Below are positions 26,442 through 35,010 of a stretch of 64,000 nt of DNA, one piece after another. The notes under the pieces are model-generated. The model was not told the DNA's origin and made no database searches. It worked only from the letters and a program-made list of their open reading frames with translations. The DNA is from Bog-473 sp963738135 (lineage in GTDB: Bacteria; Actinomycetota; Acidimicrobiia; Acidimicrobiales; RAAP-2). Location of the stretch: the NCBI GenBank assembly GCA_963738135.1, contig CAVTVK010000005.1, positions 496,001-560,000 of the forward strand, given 5' to 3'. Within the stretch, counting starts at the first letter, position 1, and the number at the start of each line of letters is the position of its first letter. The position numbers and the translations under genes were made by a program.

Positions 26442-26594
26442 GCGTGCTCCTTTCGTCCGTGCCCACAGCAGTGGAGTCCGGGCGAATTCATGGTGTGCCG
26501 CCTGAGTGAACCCGGTGTTCGGCAATCGTGATGGTTCTGTAAGGGGATCCCCCAGTCCGGCCATTCGGTGCGCACGAGATGGGAGGCTAGGGCG

Positions 26595-27272
26595 GTGAGC
26601 GCGGACAACGGGACCGTGGTCGTCGTCGAGGACGACCCCCACATCGCCGACCTGGTGGACCTCTACCTGCGCCGGGAGGGTTTCCGCGTCCTGCTGGCCG
26701 GTGACGCGGAGAAGGGCCTGGAGGTCCTCGCGCTGGAAGACCCGTGCATCGTCATCCTGGACGTCGGTCTCCCGGGCGCCCGCGACGGCTTCGACGTCTG
26801 CCGAGCCATCCGCGCCCGCAGCACCGTCCCCGTGCTCTTCCTCACGGCGCGCGATGACGAGGTGGATCGCATTCTGGGGTTGGAGCTGGGTGCCGACGAC
26901 TATGTGGTCAAGCCGTTCTCGCCCCGGGAGTTGGTGGCGCGGGTGCGGGCCATTCTGCGGCGCACACGGGAGGGACCCGCACCGCAAGAGGTCGTCGCGG
27001 TGGGCGAAGTGGAGGTCGACCTGCGCCGCCGCGAGGCCCGCCGGTCCGGCGAGGTCGTGGCACTCACCACCCGCGAGTTCGACCTGCTGGCCTTCCTGGC
27101 CAACAACGTCGGTCTCGCCCTGTCGCGCCAACAACTCCTCGACGGCGTGTGGGGTCCCGATTGGTACGGCGACGAACGGACGGTCGACGTCCACGTGGCC
27201 CAGCTGCGCAAGAAGCTCGGAACCGAACTCCCCCTGGCCACCGTCTGGGGCGTCGGCTACCGGTTCGGCTGA
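26595..27272 (+). CDS. OmpR-family response regulator
   Basis: A 225-residue regulator. The receiver begins 'VVVVEDDPHIADLVDLYLRR', the phosphoacceptor Asp is in 'IVILDVGLPGARDGF' near residue 55, and the conserved Lys in 'YVVKPFSPRELV' near 105. The C-terminal winged helix has 'LTTREFDLLAFLANN' and 'VDVHVAQLRKKLG'. GTG 26595 has GGGAGG just upstream; an earlier ATG at 26568 is less likely. It is followed by its kinase gene after 2 bp and faces the secreted-protein gene across a 153-bp region. Signal unknown. Confidence 0.9.
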   Translation: MSADNGTVVVVEDDPHIADLVDLYLRREGFRVLLAGDAEKGLEVLALEDPCIVILDVGLPGARDGFDVCRAIRARSTVPVLFLTARDDEVDRILGLELGADDYVVKPFSPRELVARVRAILRRTREGPAPQEVVAVGEVEVDLRRREARRSGEVVALTTREFDLLAFLANNVGLALSRQQLLDGVWGPDWYGDERTVDVHVAQLRKKLGTELPLATVWGVGYRFG

Positions 27273-27274
27273 CG

Positions 27275-28720
27275 ATGCGCCGCCGCCTCATGCTGGCCAT
27301 GGTCGGCCTGGTGGCTGTCGTGCTCGTCATCGCCGGCGCGGGCAGCCTGATCCTGACCCGAAACGCAGCGCGTCACCAGGCGGAGCAGCAGTTGGTCTCC
27401 GAGGTGGACTCCCTCACCTCGTCGACGATCAGCTCGAAGTCACTGGCGGTGCTGAGAGTCATCCGGAAGACTCTGACGCTCGAAGACGCCGACGTCATTG
27501 CGATCGACCGGTTCGGCGCCGTGCACGCAAAGCTGCCGGAGGGTCTCACCGCCCAGGACATCGACGTGGCCGCCGTGCAGTCGGGACAGACAACGTCGGG
27601 GCGAAAGGGCAACACCGTGTATGCGGTAGCGCCTGTCACGCTCTCCCAGCAGGAGCTCGCGCATCTCCGGGCCAAGACGCACGTCGCGTTCGAGGGGACG
27701 TTCGCCGTGCTGCTGACCCGGAACGTCGGCGGCCTCGGCCCGAGCTGGGGGTACTTCATCGTGGCCGGCGGAGCGGCCCTGTTCATCTCCGCCCTGGTGG
27801 CCTGGCAGATGTCGCGCCGCATGGCCCGCCCGCTGGTGGAGGCCATGGAAGCGACGGGCCGGATCGCGTCCGGCGAGCTCGACAGTCGGGTCCCGGTCCG
27901 TCCGAACGACTACCCCGAGTTCGCCTCGCTGGCGGGCTCCATCAACGGCATGGCCCAGAGCCTGGAGGACGGTCGCACCCGTGAGCGTCAACTCCTCCTT
28001 GCGGTCTCCCACGACCTGCGTACCCCGCTCACGTCCATCCGTGGCTTCGCCGAGGCCATCCATGACGGGGCGATCGATGACAACGCCCGGGCGGCGGACG
28101 TCATCATCGCCGAGTCTCGGCGGCTGGAACGTCTCGTCGGTGACCTGCTGGATCTCACCAAGCTCGAGGCCCACCAGACGTCGATCGCGCTGCGCCCGAC
28201 CGACGCCACCGAGGTGGTCCTGACGACCGCCGAGGGGTTCCGCCCCGCTGCCGCGAAGAGCGGGCTGGCCATTGTGCTGCAGGTACCCGGACATGAGGGC
28301 GTGGCGCCTGCAGGCCCGCCGCGTCCCGTGGTGGCCGACCCGGACCGGCTGGCGCAGCTCCTGGCCAACCTCTTGGAGAACGCCATGACCTTCGCCCGCT
28401 CCAGCGTGATCGTGGGACTGACGGAGGACCTCGAGTCCGGGTTGTGCGCCATTACGGTGGACGACGACGGACCTGGGATCGCGTCCGGGGACCTGCAAAA
28501 GGTGTTCGAGCGTTTCTACCGCGCGGACCGGGGCCCGAAGCGCCAGATGGGGTCCGGGCTCGGCCTGGCGATCGTGGCCGAGCTGGCGGCGGCCATGGGG
28601 GGCACCGTGCGCGCCGAGTCGCCGATCAACGACCGCGGGGGGTCGCGCTTCGTGGTGACCCTGCGCCAGTGGCAGGCGCCGACCGACCTTGCTGCACAGC
28701 AGCTCCCGTCAGGCGTCTGA
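27275..28720 (+). CDS. membrane sensor histidine kinase
   Basis: A 481-residue kinase. TM1 about 8-27, an extracytoplasmic sensor of about 130 residues, TM2 about 163-185, HAMP about 186-235, HisKA with 'LLLAVSHDLRTPLTSIRGF' (His near 246), HATPase with N box 'LLENAMTFARSS' near 368, G1 'VDDDGPGIA' near 397 and G2 'GSGLGLAIV' near 427. The sensor domain has no recognised fold. Start ATG 2 bp after the regulator stop, so the pair is one operon. Confidence 0.9.
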   Translation: MRRRLMLAMVGLVAVVLVIAGAGSLILTRNAARHQAEQQLVSEVDSLTSSTISSKSLAVLRVIRKTLTLEDADVIAIDRFGAVHAKLPEGLTAQDIDVAAVQSGQTTSGRKGNTVYAVAPVTLSQQELAHLRAKTHVAFEGTFAVLLTRNVGGLGPSWGYFIVAGGAALFISALVAWQMSRRMARPLVEAMEATGRIASGELDSRVPVRPNDYPEFASLAGSINGMAQSLEDGRTRERQLLLAVSHDLRTPLTSIRGFAEAIHDGAIDDNARAADVIIAESRRLERLVGDLLDLTKLEAHQTSIALRPTDATEVVLTTAEGFRPAAAKSGLAIVLQVPGHEGVAPAGPPRPVVADPDRLAQLLANLLENAMTFARSSVIVGLTEDLESGLCAITVDDDGPGIASGDLQKVFERFYRADRGPKRQMGSGLGLAIVAELAAAMGGTVRAESPINDRGGSRFVVTLRQWQAPTDLAAQQLPSGV

Positions 28721-28731
28721 CTCGCCCGTGT

Positions 28732-28983
28732 TCAGGGCTGCGGTTGGGTCGGCGAGACGACGACGAGGACGCGGTACGTGGCGGCGTATGCGCCCACGCC
28801 GACAACGACGGCCAGCGCGAACGCGGCAGGGATCTTGGTGCGCCGCAGGAGCATGGAGGACGACGCTTCGGGCGCGGAGCGGCGGTCCCGGCCTCGCCGA
28901 CGAGGGTGACCGTGGGGAGGCCCACAGGGAATTGTCGGCAGGAGCAGAACAGGGTCAGACCCGAGGGCCGCCTGCCTGCTCAT
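28732..28983 (-). CDS. possible small single-pass membrane protein
   Basis: An 83-codon frame, with a shorter start at ATG 28854 giving a 41-residue product 'MLLRRTKIPAAFALAVVVGV' followed by 'GAYAATYRVLVVVS'. It is a basic N-terminus plus one transmembrane helix. No ribosome site is clear at either start. It is convergent with the kinase gene. It could be a chance open frame in GC-rich DNA. Confidence 0.3.
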   Translation of the reverse strand: MSRQAALGSDPVLLLPTIPCGPPHGHPRRRGRDRRSAPEASSSMLLRRTKIPAAFALAVVVGVGAYAATYRVLVVVSPTQPQP

Positions 28984-29185
28984 CTATCCCGACCAGGGCT
29001 GATCGCACCCGGGCCTGCGGGATACTCCGCCCCCAGCAGCACCCGTCGTCAGGTCCAGGGCTGGTTTCCGTTCGAGCCCGGTATGGCAAGCTTCCGGGCC
29101 ATCGTGAGGACTCCGAGGGAGGGGCGCGACCCACTGTGATGATCGAAGCCAGGACGATGTCTCGGGTCCCACCCGCGGCCGCCTG

Positions 29186-30100
29186 ATGGGAGGGCTCACG
29201 AAGGCCGACCAGGCGATGTGGGAGGAGGACGGGTGGTGCCTCGTACGCGGCCTGCTGCCACCCGAGATGGTCGCCGCGGCCCGGGCGGTCTTGCCCGGCC
29301 TGGTCCCGACGGCGGACGAGTTCGCCGACGATGTGGACCCGGCGCGCAACGAGCCCTTCCGGGTCGATTCGCATCGTGTCATGCCGCGCTTCCCCTTCGA
29401 CCAGAGCGCGCTGAATGACATCGTCGTGCACGACCAAGTCATCGACCTGGCGGAGCAGCTGCTCGGCGTTGCCGACCTCCGGCTCTACCAGGCGATGCTG
29501 AGCGCGAAGTACGGGGAGGGCGCGCTGAGCGACGAGCAGCTCCTGCACGTCGACTTCGGGAACCACACCCTGGTCGTGCCCCGTCACGATCCCGGCTACC
29601 AGCAGTTGGAGATGTTCGTCTACCTGAGCGACGTGACGCCCGAGACGGGGGCGACCCGAATGCTGTCGCGGCGGCTGACCACCGAGGTCCCGGTGGAGCG
29701 GACCTACTTGAGCCAGACGGACTACGCCGACCTGTACGCGGTCGAGATCCCCGCCGCCGGCCCGGCCGGTTCGATCCTGGCCTATCGCCCCGACGTCTTC
29801 CACCGGGGGGTGCGGATGACGGTGCCGGGGACGGCGCGGTTCATGGTGCACGTCTCCTACAAGCCAGGCGCCACCGACTGGCTCGGCTCGCACGGGTTGC
29901 CGAGCGCCGGCGAGGACATGTCGTGGTACCGGTTCGTCCAGCACGCCAGTGAGCGTCAACTGACCGTGCTCGGGTTCCCGCCACCGGGCCATCCCTATTG
30001 GACCGCGCAGACCCTGGCCGGCGTCGCCGCGCGCTACCCGATGCTCGACCTCTCACCTTGGCGTGACGCCGCCGGGGAGTTCGTCGGCGGTGGGGCGTGA
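29186..30100 (+). CDS. phytanoyl-CoA dioxygenase (PhyH) family protein
   Basis: A 304-residue Fe(II)/2-oxoglutarate dioxygenase of the PhyH family. The facial triad is visible as 'LLHVDFGNH' (His, Asp; near residue 128) and the distal His in 'YRPDVFHRGVRMTVPGTARF' near 205, with Arg behind it for 2-oxoglutarate. The N-terminal 'MWEEDGWCLVRGLLPPEMVA' is standard. Substrate unknown. The stop overlaps the GH13 start by GTGA, an unusual coupling that suggests a sugar or glycoside as substrate. Confidence 0.85.
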   Translation: MGGLTKADQAMWEEDGWCLVRGLLPPEMVAAARAVLPGLVPTADEFADDVDPARNEPFRVDSHRVMPRFPFDQSALNDIVVHDQVIDLAEQLLGVADLRLYQAMLSAKYGEGALSDEQLLHVDFGNHTLVVPRHDPGYQQLEMFVYLSDVTPETGATRMLSRRLTTEVPVERTYLSQTDYADLYAVEIPAAGPAGSILAYRPDVFHRGVRMTVPGTARFMVHVSYKPGATDWLGSHGLPSAGEDMSWYRFVQHASERQLTVLGFPPPGHPYWTAQTLAGVAARYPMLDLSPWRDAAGEFVGGGA

Positions 30101-31683
30101 CCGCCGACGAACCGTGGTGGAAGACCGGCGTCCTCTATCAGATCTATCCGCGTTCCTTCGCCGACAGCAACGGCGACGGTATCGGCGACATCCCGGGCAT
30201 CATCGAGCATCTTGACCACCTCGCCTGCCTCGGCGTCGACGGCATCTGGCTCTCACCGGTGACGGTCTCGCCCAACGCCGACTGGGGTTACGACGTCTCG
30301 GACTTCTGTGCCATCGCACCCGAATTCGGGACGATGGAGGACTTCGACCGTTTGGTGGCGGAGGCGGCCAGTCGCGACATCCGTGTCCTCATGGACATCG
30401 TGCCCAACCACACCAGCGAGGAGCACCCGTGGTTCGTCGACGCGCGCTCGTCGCGTTCGGCCGCCCATCGGGATTGGTACGTCTGGGCCGACGGCAAGGA
30501 GGGCGGGGAGCTGCCCAACAACTGGGTCAGCAGCTTCGGCGGTCCGGGCTGGACCCTCGACGAGACCTCGGGGCAGTACTACTTCCACAACCACCTGCAG
30601 GAGCAGCCCGACCTCAACTGGTGGAACGAGGAGGTGCGCGCCACGTTCGACGACATCTTCCGCTTCTGGTCCGATCGGGGCGTCGCCGGATTCCGCATAG
30701 ACGTCTGCAACGTGATCATCAAGGATGCCGAGCTCCGCGACAACCCCCCGGCCACCGAGGACGACGACTTCGAGACGCAGATGTTCGGCCAGCGCAGCGT
30801 GTACAACGCGAACCGACCGGAGGTGCACGAGGTGATCAGGCGCTGGCGGCGTCTGGCTGACGGCTACGACGAGGGCCGACTCCTGATCGGGGAGACGCCG
30901 GTCCCGATCGACAAGCTGGTGGAGTTCTACGGCAACGGTTCCGACGAGCTGGGGCTCGCGTTCAATTTCAACTTCATCAGCGCGCCCTTCCGGGCTCCCG
31001 AGATGCGGGCCATCGTGGAAGAGACCGAGGCGGCACTGCCGGTGGATGCCTGGCCGGCGTGGACGGGCTCCAACCACGACATGTTCCGTTTCCCCACCCG
31101 CTGGGCCGAGGACGACCCGGCCCGGATCCGCTTGGCGCTGCTCATGTTGCTGAGCCTGCGCGGCACGCCGGTCCTCTACCAGGGCGACGAGATCGGCATG
31201 GGCAACGTCGCCTTGGCCCAGGAAGACCTGCGCGACCCACTCGGGGTCCGCTTCTATCCGTACTACGAGGGGCGAGACGCCGGCCGCACGCCCATGCAGT
31301 GGAGCGATCGCCCGGGGGGCGGCTTCACCGACGCCGTCCGGTCGTGGCTCCCGCTCGGAGACATCGCCGCGGCCAACGTCGAGGCGCAGCGGGACGACCC
31401 GGGTTCTGTCATGGCACTCTGCCGCGACGTCATCGCCTTCCGACGCCGCCATCCGGACTTCAGCTCGGGTGCCACCACGACGGTGGCGACACCCGAGCAG
31501 GCGTGGGCCTGGACGCGGGGCACGCGCCACGTGGTCGCGCTCAACATGTCGGGGGAGCCGCTCGTCCTTCCCGGGCTGCCCGGCACCATTCAGATCTGCA
31601 CCGATCGTGCCCGCGATCTCCATGCGGTCGGAGGTGATCTCCGTCTGGCGCCGTTCGAGGGGGTGATCCTCGAGCGCACGTAG
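30097..31683 (+). CDS. GH13 family alpha-glucosidase
   Basis: A 528-residue GH13 TIM-barrel enzyme. 'LYQIYPRSFADSNGDGIGDI' starts it; 'VLMDIVPNHTSEEHPWF', 'GVAGFRIDVCNVI' (nucleophile Asp near residue 203), 'RLLIGETPV' (Glu near 266) and 'WTGSNHDMFRFP' (Asp near 327) are the catalytic regions. The fold and 'GKEGGELPNNWVSSF' resemble oligo-1,6-glucosidase/alpha-glucosidase and trehalose-metabolising subgroups. No signal peptide, so it acts on internal oligosaccharides. It is coupled to the upstream dioxygenase by a 4-bp overlap. Confidence 0.9.
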   Translation: MTADEPWWKTGVLYQIYPRSFADSNGDGIGDIPGIIEHLDHLACLGVDGIWLSPVTVSPNADWGYDVSDFCAIAPEFGTMEDFDRLVAEAASRDIRVLMDIVPNHTSEEHPWFVDARSSRSAAHRDWYVWADGKEGGELPNNWVSSFGGPGWTLDETSGQYYFHNHLQEQPDLNWWNEEVRATFDDIFRFWSDRGVAGFRIDVCNVIIKDAELRDNPPATEDDDFETQMFGQRSVYNANRPEVHEVIRRWRRLADGYDEGRLLIGETPVPIDKLVEFYGNGSDELGLAFNFNFISAPFRAPEMRAIVEETEAALPVDAWPAWTGSNHDMFRFPTRWAEDDPARIRLALLMLLSLRGTPVLYQGDEIGMGNVALAQEDLRDPLGVRFYPYYEGRDAGRTPMQWSDRPGGGFTDAVRSWLPLGDIAAANVEAQRDDPGSVMALCRDVIAFRRRHPDFSSGATTTVATPEQAWAWTRGTRHVVALNMSGEPLVLPGLPGTIQICTDRARDLHAVGGDLRLAPFEGVILERT

Positions 31684-31724
31684 GGTCGGGTCGGCATCCA
31701 CAATCACAACGGAGGAACAACTGC

Positions 31725-32510
31725 ATGGAACGTCTCACCGACAAGGTCGCGATCGTCACCGGGGGCGGCGGAGGCATCGGCGGGGCGACCGCGCGCGCGT
31801 TGGCCCGGGAGGGCGCTTCGGTGCTCGTCGTCGACATCGACCGGTCAGCCGCCGAACGGGTGACGAAGGGGATCGCGGAAGCAGGCGGCCGCGCCCAGGC
31901 CTTCGAGGCCGACCTGTCCGACGAAGCACAGGTCGTCGCCACCATTGCCGCCACCACGACCACCTTCGGCCGCCTGGACGTGCTGCACAACAACGCGGCG
32001 CTCACCGACTCGGATTTCCTGACTCGTGACACCGCGGTGACCGACCTGTCCCTCGACGTCTGGCAGCGCACGATGGAGGTGAATCTGCAGAGCCAGATGC
32101 TCACCTGCAAGCACGCGGTGCCCGAGATGGTGCGTGGCGGCGGAGGCTCCATCATCAACATGTCGTCGGGCGCGTCGCTCAAGGGCGACCGCACCCGGAC
32201 CGCCTACGGGGTCTTCAAGGCGGGCGTCAACGCGCTGTCGATGTACGTGGCGACGAGCCACGGGAAGCAAGGGATCCGGGTCAACACGATCCTCCCCGGC
32301 CTCATCATCACGGACGCCGTGCGGGCCCATCTCGACGAGAAGATGGTGGCCAACCTCGGCAAGGCGGTCCTCACGCGGTCCGTGGGCCAACCGGACGACA
32401 TTGCGGACGTCGTCGTCTTCCTCGCCTCCGACGAGTCGCGGTACATCACGGGGCAGATGATCGCTGTTGACGGCGGCATGGGAGCCCACGTCGGGCTCGG
32501 AGACGGCTGA
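31725..32510 (+). CDS. SDR family oxidoreductase
   Basis: A 261-residue classical SDR: 'AIVTGGGGGIGGATARALAR' at the N-terminus, 'LHNNAALTDSDF', 'IINMSSGASLKG', catalytic 'YGVFKAG' (YxxxK) and 'NTILPGLIITDAV'. C-terminal 'VFLASDESRYITGQMIAVDGG' is the usual end. A GGAGGAA ribosome site sits 8 bases before ATG. The family dehydrogenates sugars, acyl-CoA or aromatic alcohols; substrate cannot be inferred. It follows GH13 by 41 bp and could be co-transcribed. Confidence 0.88.
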   Translation: MERLTDKVAIVTGGGGGIGGATARALAREGASVLVVDIDRSAAERVTKGIAEAGGRAQAFEADLSDEAQVVATIAATTTTFGRLDVLHNNAALTDSDFLTRDTAVTDLSLDVWQRTMEVNLQSQMLTCKHAVPEMVRGGGGSIINMSSGASLKGDRTRTAYGVFKAGVNALSMYVATSHGKQGIRVNTILPGLIITDAVRAHLDEKMVANLGKAVLTRSVGQPDDIADVVVFLASDESRYITGQMIAVDGGMGAHVGLGDG

Positions 32511-32531
32511 TCGAATCCGAGGAGAAAATCG

Positions 32532-33338
32532 CTACGTCGAGGGGCCCAGGACGTAGTCGCCCCTCGTCGCGTGGTGGTACCAGCCGCTTGCCGCGTGCGT
32601 CCCACCGTCGACGTGGATGGTCTGGCCGGTCACGTAGCTCGACAGCTCGCTGGCCAGGAAGATGGCGGCGCCCGCCATCTCGTCGACGTGCCCGGCTCTG
32701 CCCATGGGCACGGTGAGGCCGAAGCGTCCGTCGGTGTCCGGCGCGATGGCGGCGATGCCTTCGGTCATGGTGATGTCCGGTGCGAGCGCGTTGACCCGGA
32801 TGCCAAGGTGCGCCAGCTCGAGCGCGGCGGTCTTGGTGTAGTTGATGACCCCGGCCTTGGCCGCGGCGTACGCGGCGTAGCCGGGCGCAGCTCGCACGCC
32901 CTCGATGGAGGTCACGCTCATGATGCTGCCGCCCATCTCGTGCTCGACCATGACGCGCGCCACCCGCTGCGTGCAAAGGATGACGTGCTTGAGATTGGCC
33001 CGGTAGAGGGCGTCCCACCCGTTCTCGGTGGTCTCGAGAAGCGGCGACGAAAAGACGCCGCCGGCGTTGTTGACGAGGATGCTGACCGGACCGAGCTCGG
33101 CGACCGTGCGCTCCAGAGCGCGGTCGACCTCGGCCGAGTCGCGGACGTCGGTCGGCAGGGACAGGCCGCCGACTTCTTCCGCCGCGGCGGCACAGGTCTC
33201 GGCGTTCATCTCCCAGATCGCGACCTTTGCACCGAAGGCGGCGAAACCATTGGCGATGCCGCGGCCGATACCGGAGCCGCCGCCAGTGACGACGGCGACA
33301 CGGTCTGTCAAGAGCACTGCGGATGGGTCAAGAGGCAC
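32532..33338 (-). CDS. SDR family oxidoreductase
   Basis: A 268-residue SDR: 'AVVTGGGSGIGRGIANGFAA', 'ILVNNAGGVFSS', 'VTSIEGVRAAPGYAAYAAAK' (YAAAK catalytic motif), 'NALAPDITMTEGI' and 'IFLASELSSYVTGQTIHVDG'. GTG start (33338). Convergent with the previous SDR and divergent from the CMD gene, 82 bp from its start. The pattern of three SDR/epimerase-type genes around a CMD protein hints at a small catabolic island, but no pathway is clear. Confidence 0.88.
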   Translation of the reverse strand: MPLDPSAVLLTDRVAVVTGGGSGIGRGIANGFAAFGAKVAIWEMNAETCAAAAEEVGGLSLPTDVRDSAEVDRALERTVAELGPVSILVNNAGGVFSSPLLETTENGWDALYRANLKHVILCTQRVARVMVEHEMGGSIMSVTSIEGVRAAPGYAAYAAAKAGVINYTKTAALELAHLGIRVNALAPDITMTEGIAAIAPDTDGRFGLTVPMGRAGHVDEMAGAAIFLASELSSYVTGQTIHVDGGTHAASGWYHHATRGDYVLGPST

Positions 33339-33420
33339 GCAGCGACGTTACAGTAGGCAGGTCACCATACGAACGAGGTCTTCGGGAAGTGGCCCGGAGA
33401 TGGATGGGGGTTTTCTGCAC

Positions 33421-34014
33421 ATGCCGAGAATTGAGCCGATTCCGTTTGAGGAGATGACGCCGGAGGTTCGCGGCATCATCGAAGAAGGAGTGGCTGCGGG
33501 GACCTACGCCACGCCTGTCCCGCTGCAGATCTTCGCCTACAAGACGTCACAGATCATGATGGTCAACATGGCGCGGCAGGGCTACGGGAAGAACACGCTG
33601 CTCGGCGGACGCATCACGGAGCTGCTGCGCATCCGCAGCGCGCAGCTCGGCGAATGCCAGCCCTGCAGCCAGTCGAGGAAGCACGACTCCATCTCGGACG
33701 AGGACGTCGCCTGCCTCATCGCTCCCGGCCACGGCGGCGAGCTGACGGAACAGGAGCGGCTCGCCGTGGAGTTCCTCGACCTTCTCTCCGCCGACCACCA
33801 CGCCATCGACGACGAGACCTATCGCAAGCTCGGCGAGCACTTCACGTCGGCGCAGATCGTGGAGCTCGGATTTGCCTGTGCCAACGCCATGGGACTGCAC
33901 CGCTTCCTGCACACGCTCGACCTCTACGGCACCGGCGAGCCCGTCATTCCCTACAGCCCCGACCAGGTCGACGCCGCCAAGCCCGACGAGCAGCTCCTGC
34001 AGGCATCGGCATGA
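33421..34014 (+). CDS. carboxymuconolactone decarboxylase (CMD) family protein
   Basis: A 197-residue AhpD/CMD-fold protein. The key segment is 'ECQPCSQSRKHDSISDEDV', with Cys-x2-Cys-x5-His, as in the peroxidase-active CMD group; 'ITELLRIRSAQLG' precedes it. Preferred start is ATG 33421; ATG 33400 in the same frame would add seven residues. It is followed with ATGA overlap by an epimerase, so the two are coupled. It may work as an alkylhydroperoxidase-like thiol enzyme rather than a decarboxylase. Confidence 0.85.
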   Translation: MPRIEPIPFEEMTPEVRGIIEEGVAAGTYATPVPLQIFAYKTSQIMMVNMARQGYGKNTLLGGRITELLRIRSAQLGECQPCSQSRKHDSISDEDVACLIAPGHGGELTEQERLAVEFLDLLSADHHAIDDETYRKLGEHFTSAQIVELGFACANAMGLHRFLHTLDLYGTGEPVIPYSPDQVDAAKPDEQLLQASA

Positions 34015-35009
34015 GCCAGACGGTCCTGGTGACCGGCGCCACCGGACTGGCCGGCGCCAACATCTGCAAGCTCCTGACCGAGCGGGGTGACCACGTCCGG
34101 GCGCTCGCCCGGGAGACAGCGGACACGGCCCCGCTGGCGGCGCTCGGTGTCGAGGTGGTCACGGGCGACGTCACCGATGCCGACGCCGTCGTGCGGGCGG
34201 CCCGGGGGGCGGACTCCGCCATTCACTGCGCCGCGCTGCTGGGCGGGGCCAGTCAGAACCTCGCCGACTTCGAGGCCGTGAACATCAACGGGACGAAGAA
34301 CGTCCTCGATGCGGCTGAGGCCGTCGATTTAGGACGAGTGGTGGCCGTGAGCACCGGCACGTTCTTCGACACCGCCGGCGGGCTCGACAGGGAGGACGCA
34401 CCCGTCACGAAGGAGCCGAGCTCCGATCCCTACACCATCACCAAGATGGCAGCCTTCCTCGACGCCATGTCGCGCGCCGAGAAGGGCCGGGATGTCGTCA
34501 GCACGCATCCGGGAGCGATCTTCGGTCCGTCGCCGGTGGCCAGCAACGCACTCGGCGCCACGAGCTTCAACCGCGTGCTGCTGTCCGCCGCCCGCGGGCG
34601 CATCGAGCGCTACCTGAAGTTCCCCGTGAGTTGGGTGTACGGCGAGGACATCGCCCGCGGGTGCATCCTGGCGCTGGACAAGGGGGTCTCCGGCGAGCGT
34701 TACATGCTCGACGGCCGACCGGAAGATGTCGTCAGTATCGCCAACGCCTGCAACCGCATGGGTCAGCTGGCCGGTCTCGACCATGAAGTCGTCGACATCG
34801 AGCCCTCCGACGACCCCGAGTTGGCCAAGGTGTTCGGGCCGACGCTGGTGGCCATTGCCGAGAAGGCGGCCAAGGCGCGGCCGGACCGGCGCAAGCTGGA
34901 GGACTCGAAGACCTACAAGCGGCTGGGATACAGCCCGATCAGCCTCGACGATGGGTTGGCGACGACGCTCGAGTGGTTCAAGGGAATCGGCAAGCTCGAC
35001 CGCCGATAG
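34011..35009 (+). CDS. NAD(P)-dependent epimerase/dehydratase family protein
   Basis: A 332-residue extended SDR: 'VLVTGATGLAGANICKLL' at the N-terminus, 'VEVVTGDVTDADAVVRAA', 'VAVSTGTFFDTAGG' then 'YTITKMAAF' (YxxxK, Tyr-Thr-Ile-Thr-Lys). Overall it is similar to dihydroflavonol-reductase/HpnA-like proteins. Coupled by ATGA to the CMD gene. It ends 1 bp before the convergent GT2 gene of the polysaccharide locus. Confidence 0.86.
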   Translation: MSQTVLVTGATGLAGANICKLLTERGDHVRALARETADTAPLAALGVEVVTGDVTDADAVVRAARGADSAIHCAALLGGASQNLADFEAVNINGTKNVLDAAEAVDLGRVVAVSTGTFFDTAGGLDREDAPVTKEPSSDPYTITKMAAFLDAMSRAEKGRDVVSTHPGAIFGPSPVASNALGATSFNRVLLSAARGRIERYLKFPVSWVYGEDIARGCILALDKGVSGERYMLDGRPEDVVSIANACNRMGQLAGLDHEVVDIEPSDDPELAKVFGPTLVAIAEKAAKARPDRRKLEDSKTYKRLGYSPISLDDGLATTLEWFKGIGKLDRR

Positions 35010-35010
35010 G

